DNA from: DATKZS01 sp035527835 [NCBI: bacterium]
GTDB taxonomy: Bacteria; RBG-13-61-14
Length of the DNA: 19,186 nt
Assembly (NCBI GenBank): GCA_035527835.1
Contig: DATKZS010000035.1
Coordinates: 1 to 19,186 of the forward strand
Reading direction: 5' to 3'
The notes beneath the pieces are model-generated. The model was not told the DNA's origin and searched no databases. It worked only from the letters and a program-made list of their open reading frames with translations. Shown piece by piece: positions 12,961 through 19,186 of this stretch; position 1 is the first letter of the stretch; every line of letters begins with the position of its first letter. Position numbers and translations under genes: made by a program.

Positions 12961-14466
12961 ATGATTGACCGGATCAAAGGATACTTCGAGTTCGAGAAGC
13001 ATGGCGCGGATTTGCGCACCGAGGTGATGGGCGGGGTGACCACGTTCATGACCATGGCTTACATCATTTTCGTGAACCCGATCATTTTGTCGAACCACGA
13101 GATCGGCGCGGGCATGGACTTCAACGGGGTGATGATGGCGACGTGCCTGGGCTCGGCGGTGGCGACGCTGGTGATGGCCCTGGTGGCGCGGTATCCGATC
13201 GCGCTGGCGCCGGGGATGGGCCTGAACGCTTTTTTCAGTTTTGAGATTGTGAAGGGGTTCGGGGTGCCGTGGCAGACGGCGCTGGGCATGGTTTTTGTCG
13301 CGGGCGTGATTTTTCTGCTGCTCACTTTTTTCCGCATCCGGGAGATGCTGATCAACGCGGTCCCGGACACGCTCAAGCATTCGATCGCGGCGGGGATCGG
13401 ATTGTTCATCGCGTTCATAGGTCTGCAGCACGCGGGCCTGGTGCGGGGCAGCCCGGCCACCCTGGTCGAGCTCGGCGACCTTTCCAGCCCGGCGGTGCTG
13501 ATCAGCCTGGCCAGCATCGCGGCCACGGCGGTGATGCTGGTGGCGGGGGTGCGCGGCGCGATTTTATGGGGCATCCTGGCGGCGGGGGCGCTGGGTCTGC
13601 TTTTTGGCGAGATCCGGCCGGCGGACAACATGGCATTGCCCACGCTGCGGCCGTTCCAGTGGCAGGCGCTGGTGCTGGTGCTGATCTTTTTCGGCACGGG
13701 GCTTGGCTTGCACTGGAAAAAAATCTGGGGCGCGTTCGGCATGGGCGCGGTTGCGGCGATCACCGCCGGACTGATTGCGGGTTGGATCAAGCTGGGGGCC
13801 GGGAGTATCGTGGCGCGGCCGCCGTCAATGGCGGCGGTGGCGTTCAAGCTGGACGTGGTCGGCGCGTTCTCGCATTGGCAGTGGTTCTTCCTGGCGCTGG
13901 CGCTCTTGTTTTTCGCGCTGTTCGACACGGTGGGGACGTTGATCGGGGTGTCGGAGCAGGCGGGCTTCATCAAGGACGGGAAGCTGCCGCGGGCGACGCA
14001 GGCCCTGGCGGCGGACGCTTGCGGCACGATCGCGGGGTCGCTCTTCGGCACCAGCACGGTGACGTGCTACATCGAGAGCGCGGCGGGGGTTGCCGCGGGG
14101 GCGCGCACGGGGCTGGCGAGCGTGGTCACGGCGCTGTTGTTCCTGGCGGCGATGTTTTTCGCGCCGCTGGCCAATATTTTGTCGGTGGGCATGGTGACGG
14201 CGCCGGCGCTGATCATCGTGGGGTGCATGATGATGGCGGGAATCGCCAAGATCCCGTGGCGGGATTACGCGGAGGCGGTGCCGGCGTTTTTGACCATGAT
14301 GCTGATGCCGCTCACGTTCAGCATCTCGCGGGGGCTGGTGGCCGGTTTCATTTCGTGGCCGCTGCTCATGGCGGCCTCCGGCCGGGCGCGACAGGTGCAC
14401 GCCTTCATGTACGTCCTGGCGGCGGTCCTGGCCGTGGCGGTGGCGCTGAGCTATGTAATATTATAA
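12961..14466 (+). CDS. NCS2-family (AzgA/PbuG-type) purine permease
   Basis: A polytopic inner-membrane transporter of 501 residues, likely importing hypoxanthine, guanine or adenine with protons. The start MIDRIKGYFEFEKHGADLRTE, then GVTTFMTMAYIIFVNP and ALAPGMGLNAFFSF, are hallmarks of the AzgA-like branch of NCS2. LFDTVGTLIGVSEQAG and FGTSTVTCYIESAAGVAAGA are the later substrate-site motifs. About 12-14 hydrophobic segments are spread along the whole length. AAAAGGAG lies 7 nt before the ATG. It stands alone, divergent from the MCP gene, and pairs functionally with purine metabolism (purD elsewhere in the window) only in a general sense. The exact base transported cannot be told from the sequence. 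Confidence 0.93.
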   Translation: MIDRIKGYFEFEKHGADLRTEVMGGVTTFMTMAYIIFVNPIILSNHEIGAGMDFNGVMMATCLGSAVATLVMALVARYPIALAPGMGLNAFFSFEIVKGFGVPWQTALGMVFVAGVIFLLLTFFRIREMLINAVPDTLKHSIAAGIGLFIAFIGLQHAGLVRGSPATLVELGDLSSPAVLISLASIAATAVMLVAGVRGAILWGILAAGALGLLFGEIRPADNMALPTLRPFQWQALVLVLIFFGTGLGLHWKKIWGAFGMGAVAAITAGLIAGWIKLGAGSIVARPPSMAAVAFKLDVVGAFSHWQWFFLALALLFFALFDTVGTLIGVSEQAGFIKDGKLPRATQALAADACGTIAGSLFGTSTVTCYIESAAGVAAGARTGLASVVTALLFLAAMFFAPLANILSVGMVTAPALIIVGCMMMAGIAKIPWRDYAEAVPAFLTMMLMPLTFSISRGLVAGFISWPLLMAASGRARQVHAFMYVLAAVLAVAVALSYVIL

Positions 14467-14474
14467 AGGCTCCG

Positions 14475-14487
14475 GCCGCGTAGCGGC
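14475..14487 (+). terminator. Short stem-loop after the permease gene
   Basis: GCCGC-GTA-GCGGC starts 8 bp after the stop codon, with AGGC/GCCT able to extend the stem imperfectly. No T-tract follows, so termination is uncertain. Confidence 0.3.
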
Positions 14488-14495
14488 TTGCCTCG

Positions 14496-14524
14496 TTGCA
14501 TCCATTTGGCGGCCAAGCTATGAT
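14496..14524 (+). promoter_or_regulatory. Sigma70-type promoter of the toxin-antitoxin operon
   Basis: TTGCAT (14496-14501), a 17-bp spacer and TATGAT (14519-14524). The -10 box matches at five of six positions. Transcription would start about 30 nt before the antitoxin ATG, which has GGAGG at 14546-14550. Confidence 0.5.
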
Positions 14525-14559
14525 ATGAAAGAAGATGGGATAAGCGGAGGTTTTTCAAT

Positions 14560-14808
14560 ATGACGCGGATACCGGCGCAATCTTTGCCTGAAGAGATGGC
14601 CAGTGCCCTGGAGAAGGTGGCGCGGGAGGGGGACCGCATCATTCTTGAGGACCACGGCCGCGAGGTTGCCATGCTCATTTCGATGCAGGATGCGGCTTTG
14701 CTGGAGGAGGTGGAAGACCTGCATGACCTGCGCGCCGCGCTGGAAGGCTTGCGGGAAGAGGGAGAGTTGATTCCGCTTGAGGAGATCAAAAAGAAGTATG
14801 GGGCATGA
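14560..14808 (+). CDS. Antitoxin of the Phd/YefM type
   Basis: An 82-residue acidic protein. The N-terminal part (residues 1-60) follows the Phd/YefM pattern: a helix around PEEMASALEKVAREGDRIIL, then EDHGREVAMLISMQDAALLEEVEDLHDL, where GREVAMLIS matches the family's GkxvAvLvs strand. The C-terminal tail, LREEGELIPLEEIKKKYGA, would wrap around and block a RelE/ParE-type toxin. Such antitoxins also bind and repress their own promoter. GGAGG stands 9 nt before the ATG. A RelE-type toxin gene follows, but 63 bp away instead of overlapping, and it is broken. The antitoxin looks complete, so it may now be an orphan or act on other toxins. Confidence 0.8.
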   Translation: MTRIPAQSLPEEMASALEKVAREGDRIILEDHGREVAMLISMQDAALLEEVEDLHDLRAALEGLREEGELIPLEEIKKKYGA

Positions 14809-14814
14809 CAATGC

Positions 14815-14861
14815 TTTTTCCGCTTTTCCACGCGGCTTGATATTACTGTAATTTTTTATAA
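14815..14861. repeat. 47-bp repeat, copy 2 (between antitoxin and toxin)
   Basis: Perfect inverted copy of 8811-8857. Read on the plus strand toward the toxin it has TTTTCCACG, then TTGATA (14837-14842) and TATAAG (14857-14862) at a short 14-bp spacing. The block from 14815 to 14875 is flanked by ATGC on both sides (14811-14814 and 14872-14875), which may be a target-site duplication. Confidence 0.9.
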
Positions 14862-14871
14862 GACTGGAACC

Positions 14872-15135
14872 ATGCCCTATGAAGTGCTATTCAAGCCGGC
14901 TGCGGACCGCGACTTGGCAAAGATCAATCCCGCGGACCGTTCGCGCATCCTGCAGAAGATAGCAAGCCTCCAAGAAGACCCCCGGCCTCCGGGCTCACGC
15001 AAGCTGCATGGGCCGCAAAACATATACCGCTTGCGCTCGGGAAATTAACGGGTTCTTTACCAGGTCCGTGACCAGGAATTGATAGTTATCATCGTCCGCG
15101 CCGGGCATCGGCGCGAGGTTTACCGGGACAAATGA
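14872..15135 (+). pseudogene. RelE/ParE-family toxin interrupted by one nonsense codon
   Basis: Read through one stop, the frame gives an 87-codon RelE-type mRNA interferase or ParE-type toxin: MPYEVLFKPAADRDLAKI, a helical pair, KLHGPQNIYRLRSGN, [stop], RVLYQVRDQELIVIIVRAGH, RREVYRDK. In this family the sequence is normally G-D/N-Y-R-V-L-Y, so TAA at 15046-15048 stands exactly where a tyrosine codon (TAT/TAC) is expected: a single third-base change. No frameshift is present and the remaining motif arginines and the terminal HRREVY are kept, so the loss is recent. Without the last 29 residues the toxin lacks its C-terminal strands and should be inactive. It follows an intact antitoxin after a 63-bp gap filled by the 47-bp repeat. 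A sequencing error must be excluded. Confidence 0.85.
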
Positions 15136-15162
15136 AGATGAACTTATATATCTTGAATCTTC

Positions 15163-15192
15163 TCCGCGATCTTGGCGTCTTGGCGTTAAACC
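15163..15192. repeat. Half-element with the word TTGGCGTC
   Basis: CGATCTTGGCGTCTTGGCG closely matches the right arm of the 2716-2838 element. No left arm is visible nearby. It fills the 84-bp gap before the FHA gene. Confidence 0.6.
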
Positions 15193-15219
15193 TTATGCTC
15201 ATTCTTCGTGGAGGGGGAC

Positions 15220-15999
15220 ATGACGGACCGCGATGATACGGTTTCCGGGAGCCTGAAGACGGGCGCGGACGCCGGGAGCCTGCCGGAGGGGCTTTACATC
15301 ACGCTGGAGGTGATTGAGGGCCCGGACCAGGGCTTAAAGTATGGGATCAAAAGCACGCGCACGACACTGGGGCGCAAGGCGGCGGACGTGGTGCTCAACG
15401 ATCCGACGGTGAGCAGCGTGCACGCGGTGATTGAGTTTGTGGGGTCCAAGCTTTTTCTCACGGACAACAACTCGACGAACGGGACCCATCTTAACGGCGA
15501 GCGGGTGGAGAGCGCTCCGCTTGGCAACCTTGACGAGATTCAGCTCGGGGACACGACGCTTCTGCTCTCGGTGGTGGAGGACAAGTACGGGGCGTTCGCC
15601 GAGCCCGCGGCGGAGGACACGAGCGAGTCGCGGGTCGGCATGGACGAGTCCACGATCGTTACCGGGGCCCTGCCCAACCCGGAGATTCCTCCGAACCTGC
15701 AGGTGGTCCTGGACGTAACGCACGGCCCGGACCAGGGCAAGGTGTTCAAGCTCGACCACAAGTCCACCGTGATCGGCCGGGGCTTCGGGGCCGACGTGCG
15801 TCTCACCGACCCCTCGGTCTCCAAGCGCCACTGCCAGGTCGAGGTCCACAACAAGGACAAGATGACCATCAAGGACCTGGCCTCCGCCAACGGGACCCGC
15901 CTCAACGACCACTACATCAGCGCCGTCAAAATCCGCCACGGCGATGTGGTGCACCTCGGCGAGACCGTGATCAAGATCCTCATCAACATCCGGAGATAA
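15220..15999 (+). CDS. Protein with two FHA (phosphothreonine-binding) domains
   Basis: A 259-residue cytoplasmic protein made of two forkhead-associated domains and little else. The first (about residues 27-115) has LGRK (G51-R52), S-S-V-H and NSTNGTHLNG. The second (about 158-255) has IGRG, SKRHCQ and ASANGTRLND. These are the Gly-Arg, Ser-x-x-His and Asn-Gly motifs that bind phosphothreonine. Both units begin with a related (E/H)GPDQG stretch, so the gene probably arose by internal duplication. Acidic threonine motifs (DDTVSG near the N-terminus, DESTIVTG in the linker) precede each unit. A GTG four codons upstream is possible, but ATG 15220 has GGAGG 5 nt before it. It lies 205 bp upstream of a large MCP. 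Partner kinase not in the window. Confidence 0.88.
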   Translation: MTDRDDTVSGSLKTGADAGSLPEGLYITLEVIEGPDQGLKYGIKSTRTTLGRKAADVVLNDPTVSSVHAVIEFVGSKLFLTDNNSTNGTHLNGERVESAPLGNLDEIQLGDTTLLLSVVEDKYGAFAEPAAEDTSESRVGMDESTIVTGALPNPEIPPNLQVVLDVTHGPDQGKVFKLDHKSTVIGRGFGADVRLTDPSVSKRHCQVEVHNKDKMTIKDLASANGTRLNDHYISAVKIRHGDVVHLGETVIKILINIRR

Positions 16000-16022
16000 T
16001 CGAAATATCAGAAAGAGTTTGT

Positions 16023-16097
16023 TTCGCGCAAAGGCCCAAAGCACGCGAAGATTAAAAAAAAAGATTCTTCTTTGCGTTCTTTGCGCCTTTGCGTGAA
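16023..16097. repeat. Imperfect inverted repeat built on GCAAAG words
   Basis: The left arm 16023-16049 (GCGCAAAGGCCCAAAG, then CACGCGAAG) pairs with 16071-16097 (CTTTGCG, TTCTTTGCGCC, TTTGCGTGAA) with about four mismatches in 27 positions, around an A-rich centre. It lies after the FHA gene and before the large MCP. Confidence 0.75.
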
Positions 16098-16151
16098 TAA
16101 CAACTCCTCATTTTTTCAATCAGCCGGAGAGGTTCCCGTCCCGGCCGGTCG

Positions 16152-16180
16152 TTGACAAAGGCCCGCCTTTCTCATATTCT
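16152..16180 (+). promoter_or_regulatory. Sigma70-type promoter of the large MCP gene
   Basis: TTGACA (16152-16157), 17 bp, TATTCT (16175-16180). The -35 box is perfect. The transcript would start about 18 nt before the ATG at 16205, which has only a weak Shine-Dalgarno (AGG at 16192-16194). Confidence 0.55.
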
Positions 16181-16204
16181 GCTCTTGTTGCAGGCTTATG
16201 ACGC

Positions 16205-18979
16205 ATGAGTTTTGAAGAGGACATCAGGAAGACCGCTTCTTTCCTGCAGAAAAACACGGCGAAGAAGATGACGCCGATCACGCTGGCGTTCGCGGCGGGT
16301 ATCGTCGTTTACATTACCGTGGTCTTGCAGGGGCTGCAGCCTCCGGAGCCGATGACCGACGTGCCGGCCTTTGCCAAGGACTGGGCCGTCTTCTGGTTTT
16401 TAGTGATGCTCCGGGTGTTCGTGCTTTTCCTGATTTTCGGGATGGGGATTAATACCCTGTTGTTCGAGATCTGGTCGAGCGCGCGGAACCGCGAGGTGGC
16501 GCGGATCCTGGCCTGGGAGGGCGATTACGCGACCATGTCGCAGGAGGATGCGCTTAAAAGCCTGCTTGCGCTCCTGGACTTTCCGCACCGCTTCGTGCTC
16601 CGCTTCATCGCGCAGTGGCTGATCTTCGCGCCGGCCCTGGTGTTCAGCCTGCGCCTCTTTTATTCGCTGCCGCTGCTCAACCTGCTGCGCATCTCGCTGG
16701 GCGTGGCCGCGATCCTTTGCCTGATGGCGACCATGCACTACTTCGTGGTCAAGAGTTTTTACATCGAGCAGCTCGGGCCGGCGCTCGCGAAATTCCCGTC
16801 ATATTTCGAGCGGCCGGAGCTGGGGTTCGCGCGCATCAACTACCGGGCCAAGATCCTGCTGTACATTCTGGTCCTGGTCGGTTCCATCACCTGGATCACC
16901 ACCCATTTGAGCATCGCCGGCCAGATCCGGTCCTCCTGTTACCAGGTGGACGAGTATGTAGCGCAGAGGGTGAGGGAAATTGGCTCGAATTTGGAGAGCG
17001 CCCTTGAACGCAACGAAAACAGCGCGATTCTCAACTCCGGAGCGATAGGCATCCTGGGCGACAGCAAGTATGCCTATCTGCTGGACGAGGCGCAGAACAA
17101 CCTGCTTGAAAAGGTGGTAGCGGGCGATGGCGGCCGTCACACGACCCTTGAAGTGCCCGCGGTTGAGCGCTCGATCATGGACAAGATCCCGGCGCTGGCC
17201 GGAAAATCCCCGGAGCAGGACGAGGGATTTTTTCGCGGCCTGTTCTTCCAACCCCTGGTCACCCGCGTCACCGACCGGGTGTACATCGCTTACGCCAAGC
17301 GCGAGCAATACACGGTTACGGTTGACCCTCTGGGCAAGTCGGGGCGCTGGCGGCTGGTCTCCATCCAGCCCCAGACCCGGTCCGTGGCCCAGCTCACCAC
17401 CCAGATGGGGCCGATCCTGGCCATGTTCGTGGTCGCCCTCATCCTCTCCCTGATTTTCGCCCAGGCCATGCAGCGGGAGATGACCGCGCCGCTCACCCGC
17501 ATCATTGACTCGTCCAAGCAGGTCGAGTCCGGCGACCTCTCCGACCCCAAGCCCATCGTGGCCGATGACGAGGTCGGGGTACTGGCAGCGCACCACCTCC
17601 GCATGGTGCACAGCATCAAGAACATGGTGCGTCAGATCGGGCAAGCCGCGGAGTCCATCGAGACCGCCACCGAAGGCATTGCCGAGCGCACCGACGAGAT
17701 GGCGCTGGGCTCGCAGGCCCAGTCGGTGGCTGTTGAGGAAACCTCCGCCATCATCGCCCAGATGAACCAGACCATCGCCAGCATCGCCGAGTCCGTTGAC
17801 ACCCTGGCGTCATCCGCCGAGGAGAGCTCGGCCTCCATCGTCCAGATGAGCGCCACCAACGACCAGGTGGCCAACAGCTCCGAGAACCTCTCCAGCGGCG
17901 TCGAGAACACCACCGCTTCGATTCAGGAGATGTCCGCTTCCGTCCGCCAGGTGGCCGAGAACGTGAAGAGCGCGACCGGCAAGACCGCGGAGGTCGCCGG
18001 TTCCATGCGCGAGACCAGGGAGGCGGTCAAGCAGGTTGACCGCATGGCCGAGCAGACGGCGTCCGTGTCCGAGGAGGTGTCCCGGGACTCGGAGACCGGC
18101 GCCGCCGCGGTGCAGTCCACCATCCGCGGCATCGAGAAGATCAAGGAGACCAGCCGGCAGGCCGCCGATGTCATCGAACGGCTTTCCAAGCGGGCGCGCG
18201 AGATCGGCCGCATCCTGACGGTGATCGAGGATGTGACCGAGGAGACGAATTTATTGGCGTTGAACGCGGCCATTATCGCGGCTCAGGCCGGTGAGCACGG
18301 CAAGGGCTTCGCGGTGGTCGCGGACGAGATCAAGGACCTGGCCGAGCGGACGCAGGCCAGCACCTCTGAGATCTCGGAACAGATCCTGGCGGTACAGAAG
18401 GACGCGCGCGACGCGGTGTCCGCCGTGGAGCGGGGCGAGGGCAGCATCGAGGAAGGCGTAACCCTCTCCGGCGAGGCCGGCCAAGCGCTGCTCAAGATCC
18501 AGGAGAGCGCGAAAAAGTCGCTGGACATGGCACGCCGCATCTCCGACTCGACCCGCGAGCAGTCCCGCCAGGTGGACCAGGTCCTCAACTTCTTCGAGAC
18601 CATGGCCGGCATGATCGAGCAGATTCACGCCGCCACTCAGGACCAGACCCGCGGCACCGAGCAGATCATGCTCTCCTCCGAGAAGATGAAGGATATCGCC
18701 ATCCAGGTAAAAAAGGCCACCCGCGAGCAGGCCATGGGATCAAGGCAGATCACCAAGGCCATCGAGCACATCACCTCCATCGCCACCTACATCAACAACA
18801 CCCAGGGCGAGCAGCGCAAGGCCGCCCAGCACGTCCTCTCCGCCATCACCAAAATTTCCGACATCGCGCACCGCAACGTCAAGGGCGTGGAAAAGGTCTC
18901 CGAATCCGTGGCCAACTTAAAGGTCCTGGCCGACGACTTCAAGGCGATGCTGGATACCTTCAGGATTGAAGAGCAGTAA
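16205..18979 (+). CDS. Large polytopic methyl-accepting chemotaxis protein (924 aa)
   Basis: An unusually long chemoreceptor. The N-terminal ~240 residues hold about five membrane helices (around 25-44, 65-90, 128-152, 160-183 and 214-236), a multi-pass arrangement unlike the usual two-helix MCP. An extracytoplasmic region (~237-404) follows, then a last helix (~405-427, [18 protein letters not shown]) and HAMP ([34 protein letters not shown]). The long cytoplasmic coiled coil (~480-920) has the tip [20 protein letters not shown] followed by [13 protein letters not shown], which binds CheA/CheW. No C-terminal CheR-tethering pentapeptide is seen. The last part ([24 protein letters not shown]) shows heptad repeats. 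It has its own promoter. The sensed signal is unknown; the N-terminal multi-pass module could sense membrane state or a hydrophobic ligand, but this is a guess. Confidence 0.92.
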   Translation: MSFEEDIRKTASFLQKNTAKKMTPITLAFAAGIVVYITVVLQGLQPPEPMTDVPAFAKDWAVFWFLVMLRVFVLFLIFGMGINTLLFEIWSSARNREVARILAWEGDYATMSQEDALKSLLALLDFPHRFVLRFIAQWLIFAPALVFSLRLFYSLPLLNLLRISLGVAAILCLMATMHYFVVKSFYIEQLGPALAKFPSYFERPELGFARINYRAKILLYILVLVGSITWITTHLSIAGQIRSSCYQVDEYVAQRVREIGSNLESALERNENSAILNSGAIGILGDSKYAYLLDEAQNNLLEKVVAGDGGRHTTLEVPAVERSIMDKIPALAGKSPEQDEGFFRGLFFQPLVTRVTDRVYIAYAKREQYTVTVDPLGKSGRWRLVSIQPQTRSVAQLTTQMGPILAMFVVALILSLIFAQAMQREMTAPLTRIIDSSKQVESGDLSDPKPIVADDEVGVLAAHHLRMVHSIKNMVRQIGQAAESIETATEGIAERTDEMALGSQAQSVAVEETSAIIAQMNQTIASIAESVDTLASSAEESSASIVQMSATNDQVANSSENLSSGVENTTASIQEMSASVRQVAENVKSATGKTAEVAGSMRETREAVKQVDRMAEQTASVSEEVSRDSETGAAAVQSTIRGIEKIKETSRQAADVIERLSKRAREIGRILTVIEDVTEETNLLALNAAIIAAQAGEHGKGFAVVADEIKDLAERTQASTSEISEQILAVQKDARDAVSAVERGEGSIEEGVTLSGEAGQALLKIQESAKKSLDMARRISDSTREQSRQVDQVLNFFETMAGMIEQIHAATQDQTRGTEQIMLSSEKMKDIAIQVKKATREQAMGSRQITKAIEHITSIATYINNTQGEQRKAAQHVLSAITKISDIAHRNVKGVEKVSESVANLKVLADDFKAMLDTFRIEEQ

Positions 18980-18995
18980 TTGTCTTGTTGGGAAA

Positions 18996-19028
18996 TTTTT
19001 TCGCACAGAGACACGGAGAGCACAGAGA
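18996..19028. repeat. Half-element with CACAGAG words
   Basis: TTTTTCGCACAGAGACACGG then AGAGCACAGAGA closely matches the left arm of the perfect hairpin at 7532-7561. No complementary arm follows within the window. It starts 17 bp after the large MCP stop codon. Confidence 0.65.
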
Positions 19029-19075
19029 AAAATAAATATTAACTCTCAGTGCTGTCCAAAATAAACGCACCGGAA

Positions 19076-19172
19076 AACCGCCAAGACGCCAAGAGCGCCG
19101 AGGATTAATTTTTAAGAGGGCTTGGGTGCGAGTGTTTTCTGCTTGGCGCTCCCGTCGGGCGGTTCGCCAAGT
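19076..19172. repeat. CGCCAAG words with a possible degenerate second arm
   Basis: AACCGCCAAGACGCCAAGAG lies at 19076-19095, followed by CGCCGAGG. CTTGGCG (19142-19148) pairs with CGCCAAG (19166-19172), and GGGCGGTT lies between them. This looks like a decayed or partly overlapping copy of the CGCCAAG element at 2716-2838. No gene is seen from 18980 to the window end. Confidence 0.5.
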
Positions 19173-19186
19173 CGGTTTGGGGTCAC

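Noticed and set aside
13059-14483. Long frames on both strands over the permease gene
   Set aside because: They are shadows; only the 501-residue frame has membrane helices, NCS2 motifs and a ribosome binding site.
15046-15048. Stop codon in the toxin as recoding (selenocysteine or programmed readthrough)
   Set aside because: The codon is TAA, not TGA, and it replaces an ordinary tyrosine position; a nonsense mutation is simpler.

Overview
The window looks like the replication-initiation neighbourhood of a GC-rich bacterial chromosome. dnaA and dnaN lie side by side with DnaA boxes between and upstream of them. Next to them are housekeeping genes (alr, purD, an NCS2 purine permease), two methyl-accepting chemotaxis receptors, a Tat-exported sulfatase, a ferritin-like protein and an FHA-domain protein. 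Sulfatase, chemotaxis receptors and many word-repeat hairpins suggest a free-living environmental bacterium, probably uncultured. The phylum cannot be named from this sequence alone.

Layout. (1) Positions 1-1600 are a degraded, partly AT-rich accessory patch. It holds the 3' end of an IS630-type transposase, a zinc deaminase that appears to be the C-terminal part of an anti-phage dCTP-deaminase-like protein, an overlapping zinc-ribbon/DUF2283-like gene, and the last ~70 codons of a DUF4143-type ATPase behind a repeat-rich control region. (2) Positions 1697-12679 are all on the minus strand. In transcription order they are an MCP, the dnaA upstream region, dnaA, dnaN, alr, purD, sulfatase, ferritin-like protein and a short-chain/epimerase-family reductase. 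(3) Positions 12961-18979 are all on the plus strand: NCS2 permease, a Phd-type antitoxin, a RelE-type toxin broken by one stop codon, a two-FHA protein and a 924-residue polytopic MCP. Transcription diverges from about 12.75 kb, where two good sigma70-type promoters stand back to back. Together with the DnaA boxes, this fits an origin close by, with genes co-oriented with replication.

Two things stand out. First, a 47-bp sequence from the dnaN leader occurs again, perfectly identical and inverted, 6 kb away between the antitoxin and toxin genes. In both places its promoter-like part points at the downstream gene, and the toxin beside it carries a nonsense codon. Second, most of the longer intergenic gaps in the core part contain a long hairpin or half-hairpin built from a short repeated word (CGCCAAG, CACAGAG, GCAAAG, CTTGAGG, CGCGGAT, GTAGCC). 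The words differ but the architecture is the same. I do not know a described function for these.

No rRNA, tRNA or CRISPR array was seen.
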